From Selenomonadales bacterium UBA7018 (GTDB lineage: Bacteria; Bacillota; Negativicutes; Selenomonadales; Selenomonadaceae): 64,000 nt of DNA. The stretch lies in NCBI GenBank assembly GCA_002448305.1, contig DJWY01000016.1, positions 1 through 64,000 on the forward strand. The letters run 5' to 3'. Below the pieces are notes generated by a model. The model had not been told where the DNA came from and did no database searches. It saw only the letters and a program-made list of their open reading frames with translations. The position numbers and the translations under genes were made by a program. The number at the start of each line of letters is the position of its first letter. The first letter of the stretch is position 1. Positions 1 through 8,981 of the stretch are shown in pieces.

Positions 1-2
1 TT

Positions 3-26
3 GCCGCCTTCGGGCGGCTTTTTTTG
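3..26 (+). terminator. Rho-independent terminator of a gene left of the window
   Basis: GCCGCC-TTCG-GGCGGC stem-loop followed by seven T. It ends a transcript entering from the left edge, whose gene is outside the window. Confidence 0.8.
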
Positions 27-193
27 CTGTCTGCGCTTTTTCTGCAATCGCATTTGAAAAAGTTTTGGTGATTTTTGTTCTTGATATTTGCTTAAAGTAA
101 TGTTATTCTGCTCAATCAAAAATTTTCCTGCAGCTAACTTAGCAAACCGCGCAGATAAATAGAGGAAAGTCTACTCTCTTTTCCCTAAAACTT

Positions 194-222
194 TTGACTT
201 GACAATAATTTTCGTGTACAAT
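194..222 (+). promoter_or_regulatory. SigmaA-type promoter for the 262-2906 gene group
   Basis: TTGACT at 194-199, 17-bp spacer, TACAAT at 217-222. It lies about 40 bp ahead of the first gene, and no other promoter-like sequence is seen before the third gene of the group. Confidence 0.6.
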
Positions 223-261
223 TTCGTGATTGATTGAACTTTTATAAGGGGTTGAAAAAAT

Positions 262-801
262 TTGGTAATGATACTTGAAGGCTTGCTCGTCGCAGTATTG
301 GCAGTCGTATTGGTGCTGTGGTTTTACTTGAAAAATCGGAAAGAAAAACTCGTCCCGAAATTGGATAGCCGCTCGCCGTTCAAAGTCGAACAACGCGACG
401 AAAAATCCATTACACTTTCCACGACGATTGAATTTCGCAACGAAGGCACGCAATCGGCAATGATTGTTGACGCGATATGTCATCCGCTGTTGCCTTTTGA
501 ACAATATGACGGAATGAACGTGCGCGGCAAAGTTGAGCGCGAAGGCGTCCCGCGCGAAGACGATTATTTTGAGGCATTAGTTATTGAACATAAGGAGAGC
601 GCAAATCTCGTGGCGAAAGTTATGCTGACTGCGCGGAAAAATCTTTCACTTGAAGAGGCGGTAAGCCGCATGGTAGATTTTCCGATTGAGTTAATTTATC
701 GTGAAGTCGGGCGCACGCCAATGCATTGGTCGATAGCGCGAGTGATTTTAACTGCCGAAGAACTTGCTAAAATCGTCGGCGTTCAGCTTATCAAAGACTA
801 A
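262..801 (+). CDS. Membrane-anchored hypothetical protein
   Basis: Unrecognised 179-residue protein. The start is taken as TTG at 262 with AAGGGG about 11 bp upstream; an in-frame ATG follows two codons later at 268. Residues about 3-23 form one hydrophobic segment (LEGLLVAVLAVVLVLWFYL) followed by basic residues, so the N-terminus is probably a membrane anchor with the rest in the cytoplasm. The remainder is soluble and rich in charged residues, with no motif I can name. It is followed 12 bp later by a CofE-like gene and then a GH84 gene on the same strand, apparently one transcript. Confidence 0.65.
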   Translation: MVMILEGLLVAVLAVVLVLWFYLKNRKEKLVPKLDSRSPFKVEQRDEKSITLSTTIEFRNEGTQSAMIVDAICHPLLPFEQYDGMNVRGKVEREGVPREDDYFEALVIEHKESANLVAKVMLTARKNLSLEEAVSRMVDFPIELIYREVGRTPMHWSIARVILTAEELAKIVGVQLIKD

Positions 802-813
802 GGAGAAAATTTT

Positions 814-1470
814 ATGAACGTAGAAATTTTGCCGATAACTACTAGGATTTTGACGCCTAAAGATGATATTGTTGACGTGATAGAAAAATATACTCGCGAC
901 ATAATTACGCCCGATGACGTGGTTACAGTTGCTGAAAGTGTCGTTGCAATAACGCAGGGAAATATCATTCGCCCCGACGAAATGGAAATTAGCGACCTTG
1001 CGAAACTTTGTTGCCGATTTATTCCCGACTATGGAAGTTTAGCGACGCCACACGGCATGCAAGCCCTTATGGAGAAAGAAGGCGAATGGCGCGTTGCGTT
1101 CGCATTGGTTGCAGGCTTTTTGGGTAAGATTATCGGAGTGCGCGGGCTGTTCTATAAATGGGGCGGGCGACAAGCGGCGTTAATCGACGACGTGACAGGG
1201 ACAATGCCGCCTTTTGATAAATGCGTCGTCTATGGTCCGGAAAATCCGGAAAAAGTTGTTGCTGACTTAAAGGCGCGACTGAATTGCTTTGGCGCAATGA
1301 TTGCCGACGTAAACGACTTGAAACGCTCGCGAATTGTCGGAGCAACGCCGGGTATGAATGCTCAACTTGCGTCCGATTTGCTGATTGATAATCCTTTTGG
1401 TAACGCCTCGCAGAAACGCCCTATTTGCGTACTGAAAAATTTCCGTCAATATCAGGAGGCTCAATCATGA
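814..1470 (+). CDS. Coenzyme F420:L-glutamate ligase-like (CofE-like) protein
   Basis: A 218-residue protein resembling the CofE/F420-gamma-glutamyl ligase family (PF01996): N-terminal [16 protein letters not shown] and the [15 protein letters not shown] stretch at about residues 35-50 fit the family core. CofE adds glutamate to coenzyme F420-0, but Bacillota of this kind are not known to make F420, so the real substrate here is unknown. GGAG lies 8 bp before the ATG. The stop codon overlaps the start of the next gene (ATGA), suggesting translational coupling with the secreted GH84 enzyme. Confidence 0.7.
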   Translation: MNVEILPITTRILTPKDDIVDVIEKYTRDIITPDDVVTVAESVVAITQGNIIRPDEMEISDLAKLCCRFIPDYGSLATPHGMQALMEKEGEWRVAFALVAGFLGKIIGVRGLFYKWGGRQAALIDDVTGTMPPFDKCVVYGPENPEKVVADLKARLNCFGAMIADVNDLKRSRIVGATPGMNAQLASDLLIDNPFGNASQKRPICVLKNFRQYQEAQS

Positions 1471-2906
1471 AACTTTTTAGGCGAATATTTTTGTTGACGC
1501 TGGCGGCAATTTTTATCGGCGGCTCGACTGCTCAAGCAATACCAATTCCCTTGCGCGGCGTCGTCGAAGGTTTTTATGGCACGCCCTGGACTTTCAACGA
1601 CCGCGCAGATATTATCGACTTCTGCCGCCAAAATAATCTCAACTCCTACGTCTACGCGCCCAAAGATGACCCTTATCACCGCGAAAAATGGCGCAAACCT
1701 TATCCCGCCGATAAGCTTGCCAAAATGAAAAATCTAGTTGATGTCGCGAAAGAAAATGATGTCCGGTTTATTTTCGCCGTGTCGCCCGGACTTGATTTAA
1801 ATTATAAGGGCTCGAAGGGCGACGAAGATTTTCGGCTCATGATTCGCAAGCTTGACGCAATGTATCAAATTGGCGTTCGCGATTTCGCAATTTTCTTCGA
1901 CGACTTGAAAGACGATAAAGGGCGTCATCACGAGAACGGCAAGGCGCAAGCAGAATTTTTAAATCGTGTGCAGAAAAATTTGCATGAACGTTACAAAGAC
2001 GTTGCGCCGCTGATTATGGTTCCGACCGAGTATTTTTATCTGGATATGCTCAAGGGCGATAAGCTTAAACCTTACACGAAAGATTTAGCCGAAAATCTCG
2101 ACCCGCGAATTTTAGTGCTGTATTCTGGGCGCGGCGTCGTCTGTGACGGCATAACCGATAAGGAACTTGCCGAAGTCAATAAAATCTTTGGACGCGAAGT
2201 CGGTATTTGGTGGAATTATCCTGTCAATGATTATCCGTTGACGCCCGACGGCAACCGCAATGTTAAACTTGCACTGGGCGCGATTGAAAAACTTCCGACA
2301 GCACATATGACGGCTATATTTTTCAATCCAATGGGGCAAGTTCAGTTATCTAAAATTGCGATAGCGACGGGCGCAATTTACGCGAACAATCCCGCCACTT
2401 ACAATGAGGCACAAGCTTGGGATAAAGTTTTGGCTGAACAATTCGGCTCACTTGCGCCGACTATGAAAGTTTTCGCGGAACATTCTCAACACATGGAAAA
2501 TTCTTGGGCGAAAGTCGGAGCACCCGACGCGCAGGAATTTTCGACGGCGGCATTTAATCTCCTAAACGATTGGGGCAAGAAAAGTTTCGTTGACTTCGCG
2601 CCGCTCGAACAAAAGATTAACGAGACCGAACGCGCCGCAAATATTTTGCTTAGACGACTGCCACCAAAATATTTATCGGAATGCAAGCCGCAACTCGAAC
2701 AACTTAAACGAATTGCCAACGCTGATAGGGTCGCGCTTGAATCACTCAAAGCAGGTAAGCTTGACCCGCACTTGAAAATTTTACGCGAAGAAATTTCCGC
2801 TAACGAAAAGCAAGCTATCATTTCCGAAGAAGCAGGCAGAAAATTTATCGACGATGTTATAAAAATTTTCGATAACCAGAATCAAGGCAACAAGAAGAAA
2901 AGATAA
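1467..2906 (+). CDS. Secreted GH84 beta-N-acetylglucosaminidase
   Basis: Glycoside hydrolase family 84 enzyme that would release GlcNAc from glycans by substrate-assisted catalysis. The start is ATG 1467 behind AGGAGG, overlapping the previous stop; the product is 479 residues. Residues 1-23 are a signal peptide (basic start, hydrophobic core, TAQA cleavage region). The family hallmarks are visible: GFYGTPW at 35-41, YAPKDDP at 63-69 and the adjacent catalytic aspartates in FFDD at 143-146. The C-terminal third is helical and charged. No LPXTG anchor or added binding module is seen, so it is probably periplasmic or released. A hairpin terminator follows directly. Confidence 0.85.
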   Translation: MKLFRRIFLLTLAAIFIGGSTAQAIPIPLRGVVEGFYGTPWTFNDRADIIDFCRQNNLNSYVYAPKDDPYHREKWRKPYPADKLAKMKNLVDVAKENDVRFIFAVSPGLDLNYKGSKGDEDFRLMIRKLDAMYQIGVRDFAIFFDDLKDDKGRHHENGKAQAEFLNRVQKNLHERYKDVAPLIMVPTEYFYLDMLKGDKLKPYTKDLAENLDPRILVLYSGRGVVCDGITDKELAEVNKIFGREVGIWWNYPVNDYPLTPDGNRNVKLALGAIEKLPTAHMTAIFFNPMGQVQLSKIAIATGAIYANNPATYNEAQAWDKVLAEQFGSLAPTMKVFAEHSQHMENSWAKVGAPDAQEFSTAAFNLLNDWGKKSFVDFAPLEQKINETERAANILLRRLPPKYLSECKPQLEQLKRIANADRVALESLKAGKLDPHLKILREEISANEKQAIISEEAGRKFIDDVIKIFDNQNQGNKKKR

Positions 2907-2921
2907 AGCGACAAATGAAAA

Positions 2922-2960
2922 GCGGGCGTTGACTCCAATGAGTTCGCCCGCAAATTTTTT
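2922..2960 (+). terminator. Terminator after GH84 gene
   Basis: GCGGGCG (2922-2928) pairs with CGCCCGC (2945-2951), followed by AAATTTTTTT. It could also serve the converging minus-strand LUD gene. Confidence 0.75.
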
Positions 2961-2984
2961 TGTCAAATTTTTCTCTGTCCAAAA

Positions 2985-3593
2985 TTAAAATCCCAACTCC
3001 TCGTGAATCAAAATAACTTCTACGTCACTGCGAAGCGGCGGTTCCCATAAAACCGACAGAGCACGACAAATTCTGCTCGGACTTGAGCAATCGTAGCATT
3101 TATCGCCCTTTTTCGCGCAGGGAGTTTTCGCCTTCATACGCTGAGCATTTTTCGGCGCGGCAATATTCCTAGCTCGCCAAAGTGCGGCTTGGAAATCCTT
3201 AGCGATTTTATTTTCGCCGACGAGCAGATAAACTTTTTCGTGACCAAAGAGAATCGAGGCGACGCGATTACAAGAGCCGTCAATATTGATAATTTCGCCC
3301 GTCTCGGCAAGCCCATTGACTGAAGAAAGATAAATCTGCGCGGCGTTAGCTTCCTTGCGAACTTGGTCGGGAGTTTTGCCGCCCGGTAAGCGATTATGAT
3401 AAAAAACTTCGTTATTAAGCGCGAGCCTGTCATAAAGCCCCATTTGCTCAAGCGTTACCGAACCGCCAAAGCCAACCGTCTTGCCTTGAATTTTTTCATC
3501 AAGATAATCAGCCGCCGCTTTCGCCGTATCGAAACAACTGACGCCATAGCCAAGAGTTTCGAGTTTTGCCTTAACGTTATTGAAATCCACCAT
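2985..3593 (-). CDS. LUD-domain (lactate utilization-type) protein
   Basis: A 202-residue member of the LUD/DUF162 family (PF02589), related to LutC/LutB N-termini. Diagnostic parts are GFGGSVTLEQMGL near residue 43, the NRLPGGK loop and the SVNGLAETGEIINIDGSCNR block. These proteins sit near lactate or ureidoglycolate oxidation genes, but no LutA or LutB gene is adjacent here. Cysteines near the C-terminus (CAKKGDKCYDC) suggest a metal or cluster site. The start is ATG 3593, chosen because AAGGAGGTG sits 5 bp before it; a TTG further upstream lies before that RBS. Confidence 0.8.
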   Translation of the reverse strand: MVDFNNVKAKLETLGYGVSCFDTAKAAADYLDEKIQGKTVGFGGSVTLEQMGLYDRLALNNEVFYHNRLPGGKTPDQVRKEANAAQIYLSSVNGLAETGEIINIDGSCNRVASILFGHEKVYLLVGENKIAKDFQAALWRARNIAAPKNAQRMKAKTPCAKKGDKCYDCSSPSRICRALSVLWEPPLRSDVEVILIHEELGF

Positions 3594-3667
3594 ATTTACA
3601 CCTCCTTTCAAGGTAGATTAAAAAACATATTAATACTTTTTATGCCGAATGTCAAAGCAAAAAAATC

Positions 3668-3695
3668 AGCCGCTCAAAATTATTCCTGAACGGCT
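3668..3695 (-). terminator. Terminator of the DUF6033 gene
   Basis: Inverted repeat AGCCGTTCA...TGAGCGGCT on the minus strand followed by a T-rich run (the A-run at 3657-3664 on the plus strand). It lies just past the stop of the minus-strand gene at 3729. Confidence 0.65.
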
Positions 3696-3728
3696 TTTAT
3701 ATTAAGTGCTGTTGTTAATTTCAAGCGA

Positions 3729-4466
3729 TTAGATATAAGCTTCCTCGTCGGGGATTTTCGACCAATCAATACCGAAAATTTTCGTAAGCAATTCTTCTTC
3801 GGAGTCGGCCTCTATGTCAGCGGCTTTGAAGAGAATTTGATTAAAATCGTTTTGTTCTTTTTCAGTCGGCTGATTATTTTCGGCTTCTTTCTTTTCTTCG
3901 GCGCGTTTTTGCTTAGCTTCTTCTAAACGAGCGGCTTGGTCTTCAGAAAGTTTTTCGAGCTGAGCGAAGAGTTTCATATTGCCTTCGTCATCAATGGAAA
4001 CGGAAAGCTGCGAGAATTGGACGCCTTCGCCCAAATCCTTTTCAGAAATATTTTTGAGCATATCGACCGCTTTTCCGACGTTGCCCATAGTTTTTTCGGC
4101 GTATTCGTCATCTTCAGCCATTTTTTCTAGCTCTTCAGTCGTGAAAACAACGGAATATTCTTTAGAACTGCCGGTCGTTTGAGCGGTGTCGAGATTATCG
4201 GAGACGAAAAAGTCATAGTCGCCGTATTTCTTGCGAAGATTTTCAAGATAACTTTGTGCTTTGGCGGAAAGTTTGCTTTCGTCAGTCTGATTGGCGTTTT
4301 TCGATTGTTCCAAAGCGTTCAGACCTTCTTCGGAAATGTCGACAATAGTTTTTTCGGTGAAAGTTGCGGGTGCGGCGTTTACCTTATTGTAATTCGTCGA
4401 ATTCATACCGATATTGCCAGCCTTTTGGTATTGGTTTAGATAATTCGCGCTGATTGTGTTTAACAT
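3729..4466 (-). CDS. DUF6033 family protein
   Basis: A 245-residue protein without signal peptide or membrane segment. It matches my memory of DUF6033 (PF19498) through the block SKLSAKAQSYLENLRKKYGDYDFFVSDN at about residues 64-91; the function of the family is unknown. A basic/acidic helical stretch follows (QKRAEEKKEAE, about 188-198), then a C-terminal acidic tail. It is a single-gene transcript with its own promoter (4513-4539) and terminator. The ATG is preceded by AGGGAGGGA. Confidence 0.7.
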   Translation of the reverse strand: MLNTISANYLNQYQKAGNIGMNSTNYNKVNAAPATFTEKTIVDISEEGLNALEQSKNANQTDESKLSAKAQSYLENLRKKYGDYDFFVSDNLDTAQTTGSSKEYSVVFTTEELEKMAEDDEYAEKTMGNVGKAVDMLKNISEKDLGEGVQFSQLSVSIDDEGNMKLFAQLEKLSEDQAARLEEAKQKRAEEKKEAENNQPTEKEQNDFNQILFKAADIEADSEEELLTKIFGIDWSKIPDEEAYI

Positions 4467-4512
4467 GATGTGTCCCTCCCTAACAGAAACTCATTCCTTT
4501 TTGAGTGGCTTT

Positions 4513-4539
4513 ATTATAGCACAATTTCGGCGAAGTCAA
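4513..4539 (-). promoter_or_regulatory. Promoter of the DUF6033 gene
   Basis: On the minus strand TTGACT, 15-bp spacer, TATAAT, about 50 bp ahead of the ATG at 4466. The spacer is short but both hexamers are near consensus. Confidence 0.6.
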
Positions 4540-4703
4540 CAGCATTTCTTATAAATATCATCGTGTATTTTCTATGAAATTTAAATTTGTTGCTCCCTCG
4601 AACTTAAAAAGTAGGCTCAACATAAAATTTATTATTGGAAGTCGAAAGGAAAATAAAACAGAAGGCAGAATCAAGGAAAGAAAATTTTAAGGAGAGATTT
4701 TAG

Positions 4704-5264
4704 TTGAGTAAATTAACCTTAGAAAAGGCACGGGAAATTTTGCAAAAACACGTTACAGAGCCGCATTTATTCGTACACGCGGCGGCAGTAAGCGCGGCTA
4801 TGGGTGCAATGGCTGAACATTTCGGCGAAAATAAAGAACATTGGTCGGCAATCGGCTATTTGCATGACGTTGACTTTGAAAAATTCCCTGAAGAACATTG
4901 CCAACACGTTCGCGAGCTTTTAGAGCCGGAAGGAATCAGCGATGACGATATTAAAACCATAATTTCGCACGGCTACGGTTTGACAGGCGCGACGATTAAG
5001 CCGGAAACGCCTTGTCAGAAAAGTTTATTCGCAGTCGACGAGTTGACGGGCATTGTTCACGCTTACGCGCTTATGCGTCCCGAAAAAATGGACGGAATGG
5101 CGGTTAAGAGCCTGAAAAAGAAATTCAAGGACAAAAGATTTGCGGCGAAGTGCAATCGCGAAGTGATTCAGCGCGGCGCAGACGATTTAGGCATTGATTT
5201 AGGCAAATTAATGGAGCTTTGTATAAAGGGAATGGCGGAACGCGCCGACGAATTGCAACTTTAA
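4704..5264 (+). CDS. HD-domain phosphohydrolase
   Basis: A 186-residue HD-superfamily protein. The metal-binding pattern is visible as H21 (PHLFVHAAAVS), the HD pair in IGYLHDVDFEKFP at about residue 50, and a later His in TIISHGYG. The family hydrolyses phosphate esters of nucleotides; the substrate cannot be told. The start is TTG behind AAGGAGAG. It sits 12 bp before gltX and is probably cotranscribed with it. Confidence 0.75.
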   Translation: MSKLTLEKAREILQKHVTEPHLFVHAAAVSAAMGAMAEHFGENKEHWSAIGYLHDVDFEKFPEEHCQHVRELLEPEGISDDDIKTIISHGYGLTGATIKPETPCQKSLFAVDELTGIVHAYALMRPEKMDGMAVKSLKKKFKDKRFAAKCNREVIQRGADDLGIDLGKLMELCIKGMAERADELQL

Positions 5265-5276
5265 GGAGGAAATATT

Positions 5277-6614
5277 TTGAACAGAGTTAGAACGAGATTT
5301 GCGCCCAGTCCGACGGGCTACATGCATATTGGGAACTTGCGCACGGCACTTTATGCCTATTTATTCGCAAAATCGCAGGGCGGCGACTTCATTTTGAGAA
5401 TTGAAGATACCGACCGCGCAAGATACGTTGCCGACGCTGTCGACTTTATTGAACGGACGCTTGCGGCGGCGAAAATCATTCCGGACGAAGGACCACATCA
5501 CGGCGGAGCGTTTGCACCCTACGTTCAAAGCGAGCGCATGGACATTTATAAAAAATATGCTGAACAGCTTGTCGCGGACGGGCACGCTTACTACGAGGAA
5601 AGCGAAAATGGCGTCGCTATTCGTCAGAAAATGCCGCGAGTTGGCGAAACGACGTTTTTTGACGTTCTGCACGGAAATATTACGATTGCAAATGCGGAAT
5701 TGGAAGACCAAATCCTTTTAAAAAGCGACGGAATGCCCACGTACAATTTCGCAAACGTTATAGACGACCATTTAATGGAAGTTTCGCACATAATACGCGG
5801 CACAGAGTTTATCACCTCGACGCCAAAGCACGTTTTGCTATATCAATATTTCGGTTGGGAGTTGCCGACGTTCATACACCTTGCGCCGGTCATGGGAAAA
5901 GCCGAAGATGGTTCAATTTCAAAGCTGAGCAAGCGTCACGGCGCGACAAGCTTTAACGATTTAATCGAAATGGGCTATTTAGCGGAAGCGATAACAAATT
6001 ACGTCGCGCTTTTAGGCTGGAGTCCTAAAAATTCTTGTCAAGAAATATTTACAATGGAAGAATTGATTAAAAATTTCAGCCTTGACGGTTTAAGCAAGTC
6101 GCCCGCCGTGTTCGATTATGCAAAACTCGATTGGATGAGCGGCGAATATTTTAAGGCTATGAGCGATGAAAACTTTGCCTGCGCGGCTGAAAAATATCTT
6201 GCGGACTTCGACGCGCCGCGAAAAGTTTTCCTGTCGAGCTTGCTAAAAACGCGCGTTGCTAAACTTTCCGATATTCCCGAAATGATTGCCTTCCTGAAAA
6301 ATCTGCCGCCCTTCGACGCAGAACTTTTCACGAACAAGCGCAATAAAATAACGCCGGAAAAATCAGCAGAGATAATCGCGCCCGCGATAAAACTTTTAGA
6401 AGCGGTTGACGACTGGGAACTTGACGCGCTCAACGGAAAAATTTCGGCGTTCGTGCAAGAATCGGGCTTAAAAGTCGGAACGGTGATGTGGCCGCTAAGA
6501 ATCGCGCTTTCAATGCAAAAAGTTACGCCGGGCGGCGTCACGGAAATTTTATACCTGCTCGGAAAAGAAAAATCACTTGCGCGATTGAATTTAGCGTTGG
6601 AAAAATTGCGCTAA
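5277..6614 (+). CDS. gltX: Glutamyl-tRNA synthetase (GluRS)
   Basis: Class I aminoacyl-tRNA synthetase charging tRNA-Glu (and, where GatCAB is present, tRNA-Gln). The HIGH-type motif is HIGN at 17-20 within FAPSPTGYMHIGNLR and the KMSKS-type motif is KLSKR at 216-220. The product is 445 residues, somewhat shorter than the usual 465-490, with the anticodon-binding C-terminal region slightly reduced. The start is TTG behind AAGGAGG. A bidirectional-looking terminator follows. Confidence 0.93.
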   Translation: MNRVRTRFAPSPTGYMHIGNLRTALYAYLFAKSQGGDFILRIEDTDRARYVADAVDFIERTLAAAKIIPDEGPHHGGAFAPYVQSERMDIYKKYAEQLVADGHAYYEESENGVAIRQKMPRVGETTFFDVLHGNITIANAELEDQILLKSDGMPTYNFANVIDDHLMEVSHIIRGTEFITSTPKHVLLYQYFGWELPTFIHLAPVMGKAEDGSISKLSKRHGATSFNDLIEMGYLAEAITNYVALLGWSPKNSCQEIFTMEELIKNFSLDGLSKSPAVFDYAKLDWMSGEYFKAMSDENFACAAEKYLADFDAPRKVFLSSLLKTRVAKLSDIPEMIAFLKNLPPFDAELFTNKRNKITPEKSAEIIAPAIKLLEAVDDWELDALNGKISAFVQESGLKVGTVMWPLRIALSMQKVTPGGVTEILYLLGKEKSLARLNLALEKLR

Positions 6615-6631
6615 GTCATACCGATAACGAA

Positions 6632-6663
6632 AAATCCCCCGCGACGTATGCAGGGGATTTTTT
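6632..6663. terminator. Bidirectional terminator between gltX and cvfB
   Basis: AAAATCCCC...GGGGATTTTTT has an A-run on the left and a T-run on the right, so it can end both the plus-strand gltX and the minus-strand cvfB transcripts. Confidence 0.75.
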
Positions 6664-7537
6664 ATTTCTGAACGATTTTAAAGCCTTCGCTAGACTTTTC
6701 TATTCGCCGCTCTTTGAAAAGGTGTCCGACGGCGCGTTTGAATGCCGCCTTGCTGATTTTGAACACGGCTTGAATTTTTTCGGGCGGGCTATTGTCATTT
6801 AATCCGAGTTCGCCGCCATTCGCCTGCATGAAGGCAAAAATTTTCTCAGCGTCACTATTCAGGGCATTTTCTTTAATCTCGCGCAGTGACGCATTAAGCC
6901 GCCCATCTTCTTCGCGCAAAAAAGTTACTCGCGCTTCAACCTCTTCGCCGATTCGCAACGCACGCGGAATTTCTTTCTGCGGAATGAAAACAATATATCT
7001 TTCCTCGCTGAACACGAACGCGCCCGCCTCAGTGATATTGAAGATTGCGCCCTTGACTTTATCGCCGCGCTTGACGTTGACAGCGGGCTTAGAGGCGCGG
7101 CGGATTTCGTCGGAAACTTTCATTGAGACTGCAAGCCGCCCCGATTTATCGGAATAAAGTTTAGCCCAGACAATTTCTCCGACTTTCGGACGCCCGCGCA
7201 TTTCCGCGAACGGCATAAAAATTCCGCGTTCGGCTCCCACGTCGACAAATGCGCCGTCGCTCGTCACGTTGATAATCTTCAGACGGGCGATTTGTCCTTC
7301 GCACATTTTGGGGACACGCATACTTGCCGTTAATCTTTTTTTCGGGTCAAGGTAGAGGAAAACTTGCACGACCTCGCCGATTGAAACTTCCGTAGTTTGT
7401 TGCGCCTTATGCAGGAGAATATCTTGTGAAGTGTTGCCGGTGCCCGCGTCAAGGAATGCGCCCATATCGTTCATGCGGACGACTTTTAGCGCGGCGACCG
7501 TCATTGGTTTAAGCCGTAACTTTTTTTCAGTCTTCAT
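6662..7537 (-). CDS. cvfB: CvfB-like RNA-binding protein with S1 domains
   Basis: A 291-residue protein of the CvfB/YitL family, built of tandem S1-like OB folds followed by a winged-helix tail. S1-type strands are visible at about residues 15-70 (MGAFLDAGTG...DILLH), 80-130 (DGAFVDVGAERGIFMP) and 155-215 (EAGAFVFSEERYIVFIP); the C-terminal about 70 residues carry the helical wHTH-type end. In staphylococci CvfB affects virulence-gene expression through RNA. The start overlaps the end of rsfS by 11 bp, so the two are translationally coupled. Confidence 0.8.
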   Translation of the reverse strand: MKTEKKLRLKPMTVAALKVVRMNDMGAFLDAGTGNTSQDILLHKAQQTTEVSIGEVVQVFLYLDPKKRLTASMRVPKMCEGQIARLKIINVTSDGAFVDVGAERGIFMPFAEMRGRPKVGEIVWAKLYSDKSGRLAVSMKVSDEIRRASKPAVNVKRGDKVKGAIFNITEAGAFVFSEERYIVFIPQKEIPRALRIGEEVEARVTFLREEDGRLNASLREIKENALNSDAEKIFAFMQANGGELGLNDNSPPEKIQAVFKISKAAFKRAVGHLFKERRIEKSSEGFKIVQK

Positions 7538-7871
7538 AGATTTTTATTTCAGCCTCGCTCCAAAGTTGCTCAAGCGAATAATACTGGCGGTTTTCTTCCT
7601 TGAAAATGTGCGCGACAACATCGCCGTAATCTAACAGAATCCATTCGCCCTCGTGATAGCCTTCGCGGTGGCTAAAATGAATTCCTTCCTTGTCGAGTTC
7701 CTCTTCAATGTTGTCGGCAATCGCCCGAACTTGAGTAGCAGTCTGCGCCGAGCACACGACAAAATAATCAGTCGAGAACATAACCTTGCGCATATCCATT
7801 GTAATAACTTCGCTAGCTTTTTTGTCGCTAGCCGCCTTGCAAATTTTCTTCGCTAAATCGTAAGTCTTCAA
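7527..7871 (-). CDS. rsfS: Ribosomal silencing factor RsfS
   Basis: A 114-residue RsfS/YbeB/Iojap protein that binds L14 and blocks subunit joining when nutrients are scarce. Recognised by FSTDYFVVCSA and EGYHEGEWILLDYGDVVAHIF, the conserved core ending before a short acidic tail. Length is typical. It sits in the standard nadD-yqeK-lytR-rsfS order. GGAGGCGAT precedes the ATG. Confidence 0.92.
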   Translation of the reverse strand: MKTYDLAKKICKAASDKKASEVITMDMRKVMFSTDYFVVCSAQTATQVRAIADNIEEELDKEGIHFSHREGYHEGEWILLDYGDVVAHIFKEENRQYYSLEQLWSEAEIKIYED

Positions 7872-7887
7872 ATTAAATCGCCTCCAA

Positions 7888-7948
7888 TTATAATTAGTTA
7901 TTAGATTAGAAGATTACTAGTTATCTCTTAATTTCCTTATCTAATTAT
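7888..7948. repeat. Degenerate 7-bp repeat tract (locus A)
   Basis: The 70-bp gap between lytR and rsfS is filled with TTAG/TTAAT-type heptad-like units (TTAGTTA, TTAGATT, and the like). It is the weakest of six similar intergenic tracts. Confidence 0.35.
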
Positions 7949-8978
7949 CTCCAATCGTTTCGCTATCGGCGTCGCCTTCTACCGATTTTGGGATAATATC
8001 TTGCAGTGGGAAAAGTTCCCTTATGCGCATTTCCAATTCGGCTTGATTAACGACCCATGCACCGTCCGAATTTTCCGAGCCTGGTAACATTAACGTTGTC
8101 GGCGGGTCTGAACTCATTCGCCTCAGAACGTTCGCTAAATGCGCCGAGTCGAAAATTTCTGCGCTAGTCTCCATTCTATTTCTAAATATATCGGCAATCG
8201 CAGGGAGTTTCGGAATAGTGTCTAGTTGAAGAACTTTTGCGTACAATGCCTTGATAAATTTCTGCTGACGTTGTACGCGCCCGACGTCGCCCAATTTCTC
8301 GCCGCGATACCTTAGATATTTCTGAACTTCTTCGCCCGATAAATGCTGATAACCTTGCCCGATATGAATTGATAATCCTGCCGCTTCGTCATCGTAGTCC
8401 ATATTTTCCTCAACGTAAATGTCAAGCCCGCCTAAAGTGTCAATCAGCTCTGCGAAAGTCGCCATGTCAATAATTATATACTGATGAATCGAGACGCCCA
8501 AAAGCCGCGAAACTTCCTTAACCATGCGATTTGCGCCGCCCCAACCGTATATCGCACCAATTCTGCTAGAATTGCCGCGCATAACTATCCACGTATCACG
8601 CGGGATTGAAATAATCCTGCTTTTGCCGGTATCGTTGGAGAAACTTAAAACTAAAACGGTATCAGCTTCTTGCCGCTCGCTGTCGTCGACGCCCAAAATT
8701 AAAATGTTCGTATATCCGTCAAATTTCGGGTCGGTCGCACCAAGCCGCGCCGTTTTGCGGTCGTTGTAGCCTTGATACATTTCCGCGAACTCATTATAAA
8801 CCCGACTGCCCGCGCTGTATATCCCATAGCCGACAAAAATAATCGCGGAGCCTATCAAGCATAAAACCACGAGCGCAAAAATCAGGCGTAAGGTTTTGAC
8901 TCTGCGCTTACGCCTCATACTTTTGCGTTTCTTTTCGACATTTGCTTTGGTTTCGTTAGCCATAAGGTTTCCGCTCAC
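7941..8978 (-). CDS. LytR-CpsA-Psr family cell-wall glycopolymer transferase
   Basis: LCP-family enzyme, 345 residues, attaching undecaprenyl-linked glycopolymers to peptidoglycan outside the membrane. A strongly basic cytoplasmic N-terminus (KKRKSMRRKRRVK) precedes one membrane segment at about 31-53 (LIFALVVLCLIGSAIIFVGYG). The catalytic domain shows ILILGVDDSERQEADTVLVLSF and SRIISIPRDTWIVM, which carry the lipid/pyrophosphate-binding Asp and Arg residues. GTG 8978 is 3 bp after the yqeK stop; an ATG at 8963 is a possible alternative and neither has a strong RBS. Confidence 0.88.
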   Translation of the reverse strand: MSGNLMANETKANVEKKRKSMRRKRRVKTLRLIFALVVLCLIGSAIIFVGYGIYSAGSRVYNEFAEMYQGYNDRKTARLGATDPKFDGYTNILILGVDDSERQEADTVLVLSFSNDTGKSRIISIPRDTWIVMRGNSSRIGAIYGWGGANRMVKEVSRLLGVSIHQYIIIDMATFAELIDTLGGLDIYVEENMDYDDEAAGLSIHIGQGYQHLSGEEVQKYLRYRGEKLGDVGRVQRQQKFIKALYAKVLQLDTIPKLPAIADIFRNRMETSAEIFDSAHLANVLRRMSSDPPTTLMLPGSENSDGAWVVNQAELEMRIRELFPLQDIIPKSVEGDADSETIGDN

Positions 8979-8981
8979 TTT

